64,000 nt of DNA, taken from NCBI GenBank assembly GCA_008921705.1, contig VFFE01009197.1, forward strand, positions 1,712,716 through 1,776,715, written 5' to 3'. A program made the translations under genes and the position numbers. The notes under the pieces are model-generated. The model saw nothing but the letters and a program-made list of their open reading frames with translations. It ran no database searches and was not told the DNA's origin. Shown piece after piece: positions 32,401 through 44,700 of this stretch. Source of the stretch: Burhinus oedicnemus (lineage: Eukaryota; Chordata; Aves; Charadriiformes; Burhinidae). Within the stretch, counting starts at the first letter, position 1; the number at the start of each line of letters is the position of its first letter.

Positions 32401-35400
32401 ATATACTTTGCAAACTGAAGTTTAGCTTTTTGTAAAGTGTAAGGATTTGCTTTTTGATTAACAAACCAACAGCTTATACATTCAATACTGAAAAACAGAA
32501 GGTACCCAAAGTTTTGTGTTTACATGGAACTGTCCTTCACCCCTTTTCCTCCTTCCCTTTCTCCCAGCTATCCCTTGTGTCCTGGTTTATATAAAGGGCA
32601 GACAAATGTGATTGTCTAATAATTAACAAAGTGGGTAAACTGTTCAGTGGCCCAAGGCAGACACCAGGAAGGAGGAACAATTAGTCAAGGAGGTCAAATT
32701 AGCGTGTGTGTTGCCAAAAGTAGAAAGGGATAAACTGTATCTATCCTTGACCACGTCACTGCTAGTCAATCAGCTCTGTACAAGTGTTTCAGGAAGAGGG
32801 AAAGATGAAGCATAGGGAAACCCAAAGCATATTGCACTGCCGGGAGACAGCATTGGTCTGTGTCAATATTATGTGTAGCTGATTTAAAACCCAGCCAGAA
32901 AAACTCAATCTTTTTCTGGAGCTAGGTATTTACTAGGGAGTTTGTTTCTAGTTATCTGTAACTTGACATATCTGTCAGCTCACCTGTAGTCGAAAATATG
33001 CTATGAGGTTTTGTGGTCTTCTCAGAGAGACACCAAATGAAGGAGAATTTACAGGGAAATGAAAGTAATCTGTGATGACTGATCTTCTGCCTCTGGCCTT
33101 CAGCTTAAACACATTTGAAAGTATGGAGAAAGTGCCTCCCCAAAGGCTTAGTTGTCTTGACAATTTAAATGAATGGAACATACTGGAACTGTTCAGATAG
33201 GCTTATATGGAAGGCAGCTTCCAATGTGGGTTAGTTTTGCACTGTGGTGAGGGGAATATTGGGTTTTATAAGGAAGGTAATCCATTCAGGGAAAAAAACC
33301 CCACTATTCAGTTTTTCTTTCTTTTTTAACAAATGCCACTGTTGAATCATGCAAATATTCAAATAAACCAGTAATAGCTTGCCAGAAGACAGGCTGTTAC
33401 AAAACATACAGACAAGTTCAAATAAAAATACGCTAAAAATAATTAAAAAAAAAAAAAGAACACTGAAAAGTTAGGAAATACCAGAATAAGATTACGTGGG
33501 CAAACTTAATATGCCTCTTTTTTTGCATCTAAGATTTTGTAATCTTTAATTACCTGTTCAGACAGTGCTGGTACAAAGACAGGGACCTTTCAGAAGAAGC
33601 CCTACGCTACTCAAGGGCACAGAAAGGATGATACATTGCTATTGTGTTTTCTCCTCATTATTCAAGCGTGTGCCCTGAAGCCTTATCTACTGCACATGAT
33701 TCAAACCATGCTATGGAGAAGAATAATTAATTTCCTTTTCGGTCACGCCTACCCATCCAAAAGCCACCACTAGTGAACAAATCTCAACATTTCTGCAAGC
33801 CAGAAAAGTTGTATTTGTCATTAATTACAGGAGTAGTGGTATTAATAATACTAAATACACTGGTGGATAGCTGAGCCACAGATGCACAACTCACAAGTTC
33901 ACTCATTCAAAATGCCCTGGTTTAGGGGCATACGCAAGGATTTCTGGAATTGATACATTCAGATTTTACTTTTGTTAATTTTACGTATAAAGAAGTCTGT
34001 AATGCCAGCTACAGAGTGCCAACTTCAGGCACCCCCTAAACAGCACATTATTAGCGAGCATCTGTGCAAAGCTTTGGCCCTAATTATTAAGAACTCAGTT
34101 TCAGAGGCAAGGTTGATGCTGCTCTCAGATGGGGAGAGCCTAGAAAGAAGAAACTTTATTGCATATTTTGCTTCACCATACTCTGCCAGATTTTTCCATA
34201 GCTGTGAAGTTGCAAACTCCTGGGGGCTCTGCTAAGTCCCACTTAGGAGACTCCCTCCTAGTAGCCACATAACCCAAGGATGCATAGATTTTACAAAGAT
34301 AAATAATTTTAACTGAAGCACTGGGAAAGACCAGGCTGACCCAGCAAAAGTTACTCACCATGAAGAAAAAAAACCCCAAATCAGTTAAACTTGAGGGAGC
34401 AGCAAATACTCTCCCGAGTCTCACTGATTAGAGAGAAGGACTAAGTAGGAAGAAGAACTGGAAGCCTGCAACACACAGCAGTTAGGGAGCTGGATTGCCT
34501 GACCCATTGTTTTGGTGATTTTTTTCAAGCTTTTCTCGCAGTGAGGGAAATAAGAAAAGTCTCCACCCCCTGCTGCTGCTTTAAATCACCACACACCCCA
34601 AATCAAGATGATATAAGCTGCAATTAATGCAGCACTAATACAAGAATTGGGGTAATCACAGTAGCTAAATGAGAAGGGTGCTAATTGCTGGTCATTGACA
34701 TACTTCAACTGATGAGCAGTCTATTAGCCTTAGAAATGAGGGAGGTTTATTACTATCACGTTGTGTGATCAGCATGTCTTTGTCAAAATAACTTCCTGTG
34801 GAATAAAAATAAGAAATGAGCTGCTCCTTACACATTAAGAGGAGTTTTGCTGAGATAGCTGAAAAATGTGTTTTTGTTTTGCTCTGATTGTAAGTGTTAG
34901 TCATATGGAAGATGGTGAAGAAAACACAAGGGGCTCATCTTTTTCTGAAACTCTCTTCCTCTGTGAGACATTATGAAGGATCCCTGGCTTTGATACTTTC
35001 TAAAAAGCAAGTATTTCTTAAACTGGCATTACATCAGGGTGCACAACATCTATCTTCGTTCCCATACTACTTTTATTATATTTTTATATATAAATATATG
35101 CATATATCTCTCTTATGGTTCTTCACCAGTAGGAATTTTTATTGCAATACAATTAAGAAATATTCTTTTGTTCTACAGAAAATAAATATGCATCATGTCC
35201 CAGATGTGGGAGTGTGATGCAGCAATATTTGCCACAACTAATTTTGTGTAGATTCTGGCTGACAGCTGCTCTGGCCGCCCACCAGAGCACCCCAGAGTCG
35301 TGCTATAGCCACATAGCGCCAATGCAGACTCTCCTTTGGCACTTTATTTTCTTGCTGGTAGGGTTTGTCTTCGTAGATTTCTGGCTTCCTTAAGTGTTTC

Positions 35401-35729
35401 CTGGGTACAAAGCAGATCAAGCACTGTTTCAGAGTCCTGTCTACTCCCTCTAATTTCTGTGAGCAGTAAATGCAATTCTAGATCAATAGTAATTAAGTCC
35501 ATTTTAAAAAACATGTTGCTTGAAGTGACTGAGAAAAGGATTTAAAAATACCACTGGAAAGTTCCTTAGGGAATTTGATCATCATGACTTGAAGGAGCGT
35601 TCTTCGCCCTTTAAAAATAAACACTAAATATCCCTAGCACCCCCCCATGTATGCCACTTTTCTTGTGACATGCTTCATGTAATAGTTCAGTTCTTTCCTT
35701 CACTAACCAGAGTTTGGCTGAATGCAGTG
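29441..35729. other. Intergenic, no gene recognised
   Basis: Over 6 kb of AT-rich sequence with short unrecognised open frames. A GC-richer patch near 35250-35340 and a tgtcctggttt motif at 32578 were looked at as possible LTR pieces without success. Confidence 0.65.
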
Positions 35730-36118
35730 GTGTAGTGTAGCAACACCTTGAAATGCAAGGCAGATAGCAGCCTCACCGAGGGGCCTGAGAAGGAGTGAAC
35801 AAAGACATGGATAAAGAAGTAGAACTGGATCTCAGCCAGAACATAACAGGGGTTCAAAAGTACACAGCTGTGTGTGGGTGCATGTGAAAAGAGCATAATC
35901 AGAACACTGATTGTGCGTGACTGGATGTTTATGTCCTGGAACACTGGGACATGCTGGATGTATGGGAAACAGAAAGAGCAAAGTACATGAACACCCTGTT
36001 TGGCTGCATAGTTGAGATCCATATCTGTATCTGTAGCTATATAACAGCAGCTCGTGTGAATAAACTTGGATTTAGTACACTACACTGAGTCCGTGTTAAT
36101 CAGCCCACCACAGTGTAG
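35730..36118 (+). mobile_element. Solo LTR of an endogenous retrovirus, 377 bp, with 6-bp target duplication
   Basis: The LTR runs from TGTAGCAACACC at 35736 to CAGCCCACCACA ending at 36112 and is flanked on both sides by GTGTAG (35730-35735 and 36113-36118). A six-base duplication is usual for class II (beta/alpha-like) retroviruses. Inside are a TATA-like tatataa at 36038-36044 and the polyadenylation signal AATAAA at 36059-36064, which fixes the plus orientation and leaves a U5-like stretch of about 50 bp. No internal viral sequence adjoins it, so it is a solo LTR left by recombination. The antisense open frame at 35687-36022 is incidental. Confidence 0.85.
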
Positions 36119-39100
36119 GGCAATTATCTTGGCAGCTGCGTGGCATTATTCAATTATGTTTTACTCTGTCTGTCTTCTTGTGTTCGTTACATCATCATCA
36201 TTCAGCAACTGAAACATCTGTTCAGTAATGCCAATCATACTGACCTGGATTGCACTAGCTGCTTGTTTGCTAAAACAAGCGATTCAGAATGTTGATATTA
36301 ATTCATGATGCCTAATATAGTTTGAGTGCCAATTATCTGATAATTCACCTCTAAGTTGTGCCATGTGTCCAATCTAGTTATCGCAAGACATCCCTATCTA
36401 AACGTGTGTACGTCTCATGGTGCCGATGAGGAATTTCATCTGAGGGCCTTTGACTCTGAAGGGGAGTTTCTGAATAGTTCTGAGCTTATCAAACCTACAA
36501 AGTCTGGAATAAAGCCAGGTTGTTTAGTAATGGTTTGTATTGTAGTTCCTTTGCTTCTCTTGACTGTGCTCAGCTAAATATTGATAATGAAATTCCTTCA
36601 GGATATCTCTTGAGGCATTGTTATACTGCAATTTATGAATCTAAAACTAGTACAGAAGTATGAAAATAATGAAAAGGGATAGTGGATTTGGAAATGTTTC
36701 AAGTATGTTTTATGTCATGATGATTTTTCCTACAAGCCACACCTTACTTCTTCACTGAACCCCTGACTTCTCTTGGGACAGTAGAAGTGTTCCTAGTCGT
36801 TGCAAATTGTGCTGCTGGTGGCAGAAAATTCGTGCTCCTGGTTATGGTTTATGTGCCTGGCTTTAACCTGTAACAAATTAATAGTCAAATATAACTGCCC
36901 TATATATTTAAACCAGGTCTCTATCTTAACTTACCTTTTTAGAGCAGATTCTTTCAAGGGAACTTGAACTTTCATGTGTATTTGTTTTCCAGCATAAAGC
37001 TTGAACGTCCTTACTTATTGTACAATACCTTTTCTAAAGAATGTTGTAATGCCAAGAAGAGTGTAATGTGTATATAAAGGACATATCAATGATACTGATT
37101 AATCTTTCCTTGTGAGGCTGTTGGACTAGACATTTTAGTCCCTTCCTAGACTTTATCCCAGTGGGAATTCTCCTTTCTATTTATTGATACCTTTAGAAAT
37201 ATTCTGTAAAACTGCATTTCCTTCCCCACCCCTCCACCCCCAATTTGATTAAGTACCAATACTAATTACTAGGAAATTGTTACAGTTGTTACATTGAGAA
37301 TTGCAGCAATTGTTACCTTGTTAACAGGAAAGGTGCATGAAGCCATCAGAAATAAAAAGATGTCCCAAAATCTGAGATTTAATCTTTTTCTGGTAGTATA
37401 AGGAGTAGTAACTTTTAAACATTTTGCCAATGCTTATTACACTTTTACCACCAGCTGAGTACCAGATGTCTGAATGTATTTCTATTGAATGTACTTGGAA
37501 AATACAGGACAGAAATTTGTGTTTTACTTTGCTGCTTTCTTGTGTACTATAAACAGACCAAATATCACTGATATTATCAAAGCACTTAAAAATTAGAACG
37601 GAGCAAATATCAACTAAACGTGCTCAGCTGAACATGCTGATTATTAGGTCAAAACAGTTTTTGTGTATCTGGTTGTTCTTAGGACTGAATATTATGGAAA
37701 CTTTACATGTTATACACAACGCTGTTTATTTTGATCGATATTAGAGTACTAGACTTCAGGTTGTCTCTGTAATTGGCAATGAAATTACAAAATTATATAC
37801 CATACATACATTTATAAATATGCTCTAGGAGAATAGATGCAAATTAATTTGGAGACAAATCTGCGGTAATAGAGAATGTGTTATTAACTTAATTGTATTT
37901 CTCTCCTGTGCTCTGTTCACCCTGTTAAGTAGATACCTGCACCTCTGAAGAGGTCTGCAAGTGAATCACTTCTTTGAAAAATTTTCTAGCTTTAGAAAGC
38001 ACCTCATCGTACTAAACACAATTTTTTCCGTTTTGATAGTGACTTGCAGATGTTTATAGTGTATGCAGGTAAATCAAATCTTACGGCTTCCTTCACTGGT
38101 TTTTGGCTCAAGTGAATTTGAAAAGGCCATTTTAAGTCTGTTTTGGATAAACCCTTGCTGGGATTTCTATAATGTGAAGTCTGTTGCGATAGCCTACATC
38201 TCTCATTTTTAAAATTGCATGACACTGGAGGCACAAAGTGGTGGTTAGTGGTATTGTGCTCTATTGTTTTAAAAACTAAGGATTTCAGTGCAATGTAATT
38301 CAGCGAGGGAGAAGGACTGAGGCTAGTAAGAGTGAAGATAAGACCGTGAGGAAAATAATGATATCTTTAAGGAATATTCAGGCCTTGCATTTCCAGCTGC
38401 TCTGAGCAACAGCAAGGCAAGAAAACTGTATCAGTTTCTGAGCTATAAAAAGTGCAGACCTTTTTCTGCTCTGCTGGATTACAGGAATCAATAATTTCAC
38501 ATTTTCTACCCACCATGGAAGTAAATGCCTGATCTCAGTCATTTCACCACATGGCAGATCTAAGCCAAAAGATTAAAGTAGCACAGATTCTCAAAATACT
38601 ATTTTCTGATTGAAATGCACTAATTAAAATTTCTGTAGAAATTCATGTAATGAGTTAGCGGTAAAAATTTTTACAGGAAAAGTCCGTCTCAATATAAATA
38701 AAAATCCCATTTCTTTATGTTCCTTTAAAAGTGTTTCATCCTGATTTTATCTGTAGCACATTTCTTCATGTTAACCTTGTTTCAAAAGCCTCAACTCAAA
38801 GTAGTTTGACAGCAAACTTGTGATGTGGCTTTTATTTCAGTCCTGCGAGTGTCTCGCCCTTTAAGGAAAGATATGTTGCATCTCACAACTGAAATAAAAT
38901 GAGCTGATTTGCACACTGCTTTTTTTCCATAGAGGGCAGGCTGTCGTGACAAGAGATGAGGGTGAGACCTTGGAGGTAGCTAAGCTGCCTCTGTCCTTAG
39001 GAGGAGGATAGCTGCGCATGCCGGGCCCGATCAAACCTGTGGCGAGTATTCCAACTCTTGCATTATTGCAGCTCCAGGCATTAACTGTAGAGTTTCTAGG

Positions 39101-39491
39101 AGGTTAAAATAATACTGTAAGTTGCACCAACTCTTAATTTGTCATCATACTGCTTCGTCTGTGAGGCAAGTAATCTGAAAGTTACCTCACTGATACAGAT
39201 TATGGATGACTGGATCCATAGCCCCAATTTTCGTAGTATCATGAATTTGCTACCACTGACTTTTGTCTCTAACTTCACTGTTTCTTGATGTGGAAAAACC
39301 CTTATCATATTTTACCATTTATCATGTTTAAGTAATTTCACCATGATGGAACATCAGAACGAGGAAGTAATTTTCTATTCCATGGGAGGCTGAGAAGGTG
39401 ATGAAGGGCTTTTGCCAAATTCCCTCATTCTACTAAAGAATGAATGTTCAATGCATTACTTGAACAGATTTAAACTGGTACAATTACTGGC
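36119..39491. other. Intergenic, no gene recognised
   Basis: About 3.4 kb of AT-rich sequence. A possible CR1 tail remnant near 37110-37160 is too diverged to call. An NRF1-like TGCGCATGC lies near 39013. Confidence 0.65.
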
Positions 39492-39651
39492 AGGCCCGAC
39501 TGGCCAGTCTCTTTCATGTGGGACGTTAGGCTCGTTTTTCTGTTTGCTAAAAGTTGGTTTTGCTAGCAATTCAAACTGTGGGACCCACCTTCAAACAGAT
39601 CCACACAAGTGGGTCCCTGAACTTTAAAGAGACCAGTCATACGAACGGCCT
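39492..39651. repeat. Nested imperfect inverted repeat
   Basis: Outer arms: aggcc..gactgg..tctcttt (39492-39514) pairs with aaagaga-ccagtc..ggcct (39626-39651), each arm having a short insertion relative to the other. Inner arms: gggacccac (39580-39588) pairs perfectly with gtgggtccc (39609-39617) around a 20-bp loop. It may be a small palindromic (MITE-like) element or a structured regulatory site; no family recognised. Confidence 0.5.
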
Positions 39652-41928
39652 GAAAAGAGTTCCCCGGAAGGACAGGGCCATTATCTGAATCAGTTCCAAA
39701 CTGGAGCCCCGTTATAAACAAGTTATTTCTCTTTGGAAGGAAGTCTGTCCTCCCAGAGGTGCTTTTTGTGATTTTGAACATGAGATGAATGGTCTCCTGG
39801 ATGACGAAGAACATGTTAAACAGGCCAAACCTTGAGAGTTAATAGGTTGCTGGTTATTTGTTATAACAATGATATACCTGTGCTTTCAAGTATGCAGCAA
39901 TTAATAAAATCCCTTACCACAGGACCCCACTGTTATCCATAATATTGTCAAAACCCATTCAAGTTGCACTTTGTCTCAACAGAAGCAAAATGGTGTACGG
40001 AGAAAACGTTTCCTTTGTCTTGGGAAAATAGAGCTATCGGTTGAGAAAATCAGTACACTGCATGAGCTGGGTGGTAATTCACCGATTTTCTCACTTTGAT
40101 GGTATATTTGGGGCCTAATTTTGAAGGTTTCCAAGAAATTTAGAGAGGACTGGGTTCTGTATGGTCTGTAACTATTTTCTGCTTGTTATGAATATGGGTT
40201 TTTATTCTAAGAGACTTAGGTCATCTTCTCAGGTTGCTGCTGACTTATGCTTGTTGCCCTGCTTTCCTAATTTGTAAAGAGAAGATTAGAACTCAGGAGA
40301 AATTTTAAAGGAAGTATCTTTTAGCCAGAAGTATGGATTCAGCTATTCCAGTACATTTTGTAGATATATATTAATTTAAAAGTTTATTATTTCTTTGGGT
40401 CTGATTTTTTTTTTAAATCAAAATCTTTCACTTATATATTTTTAAAATACAATTTCAGGACAGACTGACTTTTTAAAAAAATTTCACTTTGTTTTACATA
40501 TGTCAATGTTGTAAAAAATAATGAGAACCCCAAATTTTCTTCAAAAAAGTTTTTTTCAAAGTGACTAGTGAGCCAAAAATGTTATTTCCTCAGCTCTGTT
40601 TCTTCTACCACACTGTAAGGTTTCCCAATCCATTTGCCTTGAAAAGTCTGCTGGCAGAAAACCGGAGCCTGGAGAGTGTCCAAAATCCAGCACAGGTCAT
40701 TCTCTTTTGCATATCTTGGGCCTTATTCATGAGGAAGTAATCACCTTCCTACCCAAAAAGGTAAGACTGAACAACAATGTTATGCCCCATATGGTTTGTT
40801 TAAAAACTGTTAGAAACTCATTGGTGTAATGAGGCTAACGGTAAATGTTTCCACAGTAGGGCTGTACCTCCTCTGGCGGGAGCACTGCCCACCTGCAGCC
40901 GGCTTGTCGGGTGTTGGGTGTCCGCAACTGCACTTCCTTGGAATGTCAAGAGTAACAATCACAGAATGCCCAAATGGTAAATACGTACTATAAACAATAT
41001 TTTCTAATTTACATTAAATTAAATTGTATGTCCTGTACTGAAATAGGTACATGTCTTGATCGTATTTCTTTTTCTGCTGGAGACAAGGCTCATACCCCAG
41101 AAAGAGTGAGCAGGCACTAGTGTAAATCTGGGCAGCGCTTCCTTAGGGTGCCTCCAAGAGAGCACGTCTCTGCCCTGGACATAGAAAGGAAAAGGCATTA
41201 TTGGGGAGCTGGTGGGGGAACCAGCCTGTAGATAAGAGTCCAACTTACTGTGGCACAAGAGGAGGAAAATGAAAGCAACAGACCTCATGGCTAGGCAGAA
41301 CAGAGGAGGAGGTATTTTTGTTTTATTTTTGGTGGTGAAAAAATGAATGACTTACTAAACCTTCCGTTTGGAGAAGTGTGGATGTCATAGTTCAGATGTG
41401 AATGATTTAATGCAAAAGTGCATATGAAACCCAATTCACAACATCCAACAAATCTGGAAACTAGTCTGCAAGTTAATTTTTAATTTAAGTTTAAAAGTTA
41501 ATTTAAATGAAAATGAAATAACATGTTGTATTTGTATCTAGTTAACCAAACAGCACTCAAACTCTAATTAAGCACCAAGCATTAAGTAGTCTGTAACAAG
41601 GAATAAAAGGTAGATATGCTGAACTAATACTGAGGCAAGTGCACAAAGGGCCAGAACAAAAAGAAATGTTAATTAAAAGATAATGTCAAAGGGATGGAAT
41701 GTTTTCTTGGGATAACAGTCTCCTGCTGCTAAATAAATACCAAGGTGAAGTCCAGGCATCCATCAAAACTGAATGCCAAGCCAAAGCCAGCATATTTTAA
41801 GAAGAAACACGTTTATCTGGAACTCTCATAAGGAGACATTATTCCTCATGAGAAAAGAGGGCTTCTGTACATTTATGCTTGATTTGATAGATATTGCTGC
41901 TATTGATGGGCCATTTTTCATGATGGTA
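39652..41928. other. Intergenic, no gene recognised
   Basis: AT-rich, with a GC-richer spot near 40860-40940. No coding or repeat feature could be supported. Confidence 0.65.
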
Positions 41929-42575
41929 TGTTAGGGTTTGAGAAACCCACAACAATTTTTGTCGTTCAGACAATTATTCTCTCACCCAATGACCCCTCCC
42001 CACCCAGGAAGGGGAATTGGGGGAAAAACAAGGAAACCCAAGGACTGAAACATCAACAGATTTAATAGAATAAGACTAGATAATTAACATTAATAACACT
42101 AAAGAACCAATATTGATCCTGATACCAATATAAAATACACGTGGATTATACTCAGCCCATTCGATCTGTAGGAAGCTGTGCACTCCCAGCAGGGAACAGC
42201 AAATGTGGGACACTGCGAGCGCTATGGTTTCAGGAGGAAGGGAAGGGCTCAGGGGTCCAGCACTGGGGCAAGAAGTTCTCTGGATTGCTGCCATCAAGGG
42301 AGAGAGAGCTTCGCAGCAAACTTTCTAATTTCTATTGAATGTGCCGTTCATGGTATGAAATAACCCTGTTGGCCAGCTTGGGTCAAGTGCCCGGGTCTCG
42401 CTCCTCCTCATCCCTGCACCTGGCCAGCTCGAAAACACTGAGACCTTGAAACCCACCCACCATAGCTGGCTATAACGTCAATATTTTCACAAATTCAGAC
42501 CCTAGAGTCTTCTAAAAGTGCAGTTTTCCCAAGCATCAGAAGAGAAATGAGTCCTGTGTCACTCAAAGCAGGACA
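41929..42575 (-). mobile_element. Solo LTR, copy 1 (avian ERV type, 647 bp)
   Basis: Read on the minus strand it begins TGTCCTGCTTTGAGTGAC and ends CTCAAACCCTAACA, with the TG...CA ends of a retroviral LTR. It contains ggccaacagggttatttcat followed by accatgaacggc, a motif common in avian ERV LTRs as I recall, and an ATTAAA polyadenylation-like signal near the right place. Flanking 5-mers TGGTA and TTGTA match at four of five positions, a plausible aged target duplication. A second copy lies at 51326-51973. Parallel open frames inside both copies are not genes. Confidence 0.82.
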
Positions 42576-42772
42576 TTGTATTGTTGATTTAGCTGTACAG
42601 CTGCCTAAGAAATGCTTTTTGTATATATTCAAGCAGGATTAGTAAAGTACACTTAGAAATTGGCTTTTGACTTGGAACTACCTTATTTTGCTTGTGTGCC
42701 TGAATTTAAGGATGGTGTTCTGGGGTGAATCTTGACCTGAAAAAATCAGTGGGAGTTCTGCTGCTCAGTTAG

Positions 42773-43718
42773 ATAATCACGGAATCTTCAGAGTTGGAAG
42801 GGACTTCTAGAGATCATCTAGTCCAACTCCCCTGCTGACGCAGGAATGCCTAGAGCACATTACTCAGGACTGCATCCAGGCGGGTCTTGAAAATCTCCAG
42901 AGAAGGGGACTCCACAACTGCCCTGGGCAGCCTGTTCCAGTGCTCTGGCACCCTCACCATGAAGAAGTTTTTTCTTAGGTTTGAATGGAACTTCCTATGT
43001 TCCAACTTGTGCCTGTTGCCCCTCATCCTGTCACTGGGAACCACTGAAAAGAGTCTGGCTCCATCCTCCTTCAACCCACCCTTTAGATACTTCTAAGCAA
43101 GAATAAGGTCTCCCCTCAGCCTTCTCTTCTCCAGGCTAAAGAGTCCCAGCTCTCTCAGCCTTTCCTCATAAGGGAGGTGCTCCAATACCCCAATCATCTT
43201 TGTTGCCCTCTGTTGGACTCTCTCCAGTAGTTCCCTGGCCCGCTTGAGCTGGGGAGCCCAGAACTGGACACAGTATTCCAGTTGTGGCCTCACCAGTGCC
43301 GAGTAGAGGGGGAGAATGACCTCCCTTGACCTACTGGCCACACTCTTCCCTATGCAGCCCAGGATTCCGTTGGCCTTCCCAGCCACAAGGGCACATTGCT
43401 GGCTCACGGATAATTTACTATCTACCAGGACCCCCAGATCCTTCTCCTCAGAACTGCTTTCCAGCAGGTCCACCCCTAGCCTATATTGGTGCCTAGCATT
43501 CTTCCTCCCCAGGTGCAGGACCCTACACTTGCTCTTGTTGAGCCTCATTAGGTTCTTCTCTGCCCAGCACTCCAGCCTGTCCAGGTCATGCTGGACGGCA
43601 GCGCGGCCCTCTGGGGTGTCAGCCACCCCTCCCAGTTTGGTATCATCAGCGAACTTGCTGAGGATACGTATGCTCTGTCCCCTCATCCAGGTCATTGATG
43701 AATACATTGAACAAGAAT
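42773..43718 (-). mobile_element. CR1 LINE, 5'-truncated, about 0.95 kb
   Basis: Minus-strand CR1 copy keeping the C-terminal half of the reverse transcriptase and the 3' UTR. The reading frame at 43093-43707 shows [12 protein letters not shown] with the catalytic Ala-Asp-Asp, [36 protein letters not shown], [18 protein letters not shown] and [20 protein letters not shown]. Just before [14 protein letters not shown] is in another frame because of four extra bases near 43665, so the copy is dead. The 3' end near 42773 has the usual CR1 terminus. It lies about 0.5 kb upstream of the HDAC11 CpG island. Confidence 0.93.
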
Positions 43719-43979
43719 AGTGTCACTATTTCACCTTTGTTTTCCTCGTTCTGCTGCTCCCCTGCTACGTCTCTTCCCCTACTGGCATCTTGTTAATTTT
43801 AACTTATAATGAGAATTATGTTTTCCTATCCAAAGAGACTGTTTGTGTGGAGTCTCTTTGAGGCTCTTGGTGTAAAATCACGGCAACAGCTGATACAAAA
43901 TCCTGCATATTGGGGTGGAATTTTTCAAACTCCCCCAACGTTAGACCAGCCGTCACTTCTCAGTTCCCCTGACCAAATG

Positions 43980-44700
43980 CCTCCTGCCTTGGATCCTGCA
44001 TCACCCCGCCCGTTACGAGGATCGTGCAGATTCCTCCGAGTGACATGGCGTTTCCCCAGAGCCGTGACAGCACTGCCCACGCGTGACAGCGGCCTCTGCC
44101 ACCGGCCTCTCCGCGGCTCCGGCTCGGCAGCGCCGCGCCACGCCCGGCCACGCCCCGTCTCCGCCCCCGCGGCGGGGCGGGGTCGCCGGGGCTGTCGGTG
44201 CCGGGCCGCCGCGTTACCCTGCGTGGCCTGGCCAGCGCGCCCGCGGAAGGCGGGGGGGATGTGAGTAGCGCGCCGGGTGATGCCGGCACAAGGACGAGTG
44301 GGGGCTTCGCCGGCGGGAGGCGGCTCTCGGGGCGGCGGGGGAGGGGCTCGGCCGGCGCCCGGGCCTGGCGGAGGAGGCCTGTCCCTGCTCCGGGGGCAGG
44401 GCCGCAAGGTGCGCCAGGGACGGGCGGCGGCGGCGCCTCTTCGCCCTCCCCACGCCGGCCCCCACCGCCCCCGGCGGGTGTCAGAACCAGCCCCGGGCGA
44501 GCGCGGGGGGAACCCGCTCCCGGTGGGGCCGGCCTGGGGCGGGGAGTGTCCCGCTGTAGGCAGGGAGCGGGGAGGCGGACCCTGGGGAAACGTCCCCTGC
44601 CCGCAGCCCCGGGGCCCTGCTGGCAGGCGGGGACAGGAGCCGGGGGTGGCACCTCACACCGCACAAAAGCCGCCTTTTATTGCGGGGTGGGACGAGGGAA
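43980..44700 (+). promoter_or_regulatory. CpG-island promoter and exon 1 region of HDAC11
   Basis: Extremely GC- and CpG-rich block in AT-rich surroundings, starting just upstream of HDAC11 exon 1 and running about 0.4 kb into intron 1. There is no TATA box. G-runs near 44330-44350 and 44388-44400 could form quadruplexes. Open frames of 60-234 codons on both strands here (for example 43960-44664 on the minus strand) arise because stop codons are rare in such sequence; their Pro/Arg/Gly/Ala composition supports that. Confidence 0.8.
44259..44260 (+). CDS. HDAC11: HDAC11 exon 1, coding end: first two bases of a split start codon
   Basis: Exon 2 enters with one base G followed by CCT CAC AGA ... 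in the HDAC11 frame, so exon 1 must end with two bases. In the CpG island the sequence GGGGGGGAT is followed by an excellent donor GTGAGT at 44261, which gives AT|G and a protein starting MPHRTELY (human: MLHTTQLY). The count of 50 residues through the end of exon 2 equals the human count. G lies at -3. The 5' end of exon 1 is unknown. The frame is also open upstream as far as 43809, so an N-terminal extension cannot be excluded from sequence alone. Confidence 0.8.

Noticed and set aside
32577..32960. tgtcctggttt start and a TATA-like tatataaa, considered as an LTR
   Set aside because: The TATA-like motif is only about 10 bp from the supposed start, and no end with a matching target duplication was found.
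35238..35420. GC-richer patch with an open frame beside the 377-bp LTR, considered as retroviral internal sequence
   Set aside because: No retroviral motif visible, and it lies about 300 bp outside the target duplication, so it is not part of that insertion.
36356..36577. A 73-codon frame ending in a hydrophobic stretch, like a small membrane protein
   Set aside because: No family resemblance, no promoter or splice context, and a length expected by chance in AT-rich DNA.
37105..37165. ttggactagacattttagtc followed by ccttcctagac, similar to a CR1 3' end
   Set aside because: Too diverged and lacking the tail repeat; it could be chance.
42076..42363. Open frames repeated at 51473-51760, suggesting a duplicated small gene
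   Set aside because: They lie inside the two LTR copies and are shared only because the LTRs are homologous.
43960..44664. A 234-codon open frame on the minus strand, with others of 60-212 codons, across the HDAC11 CpG island
   Set aside because: Stop codons are rare in such GC-rich sequence. The predicted peptides are Pro/Arg/Gly/Ala-rich, have no family resemblance and overlap each other on both strands.
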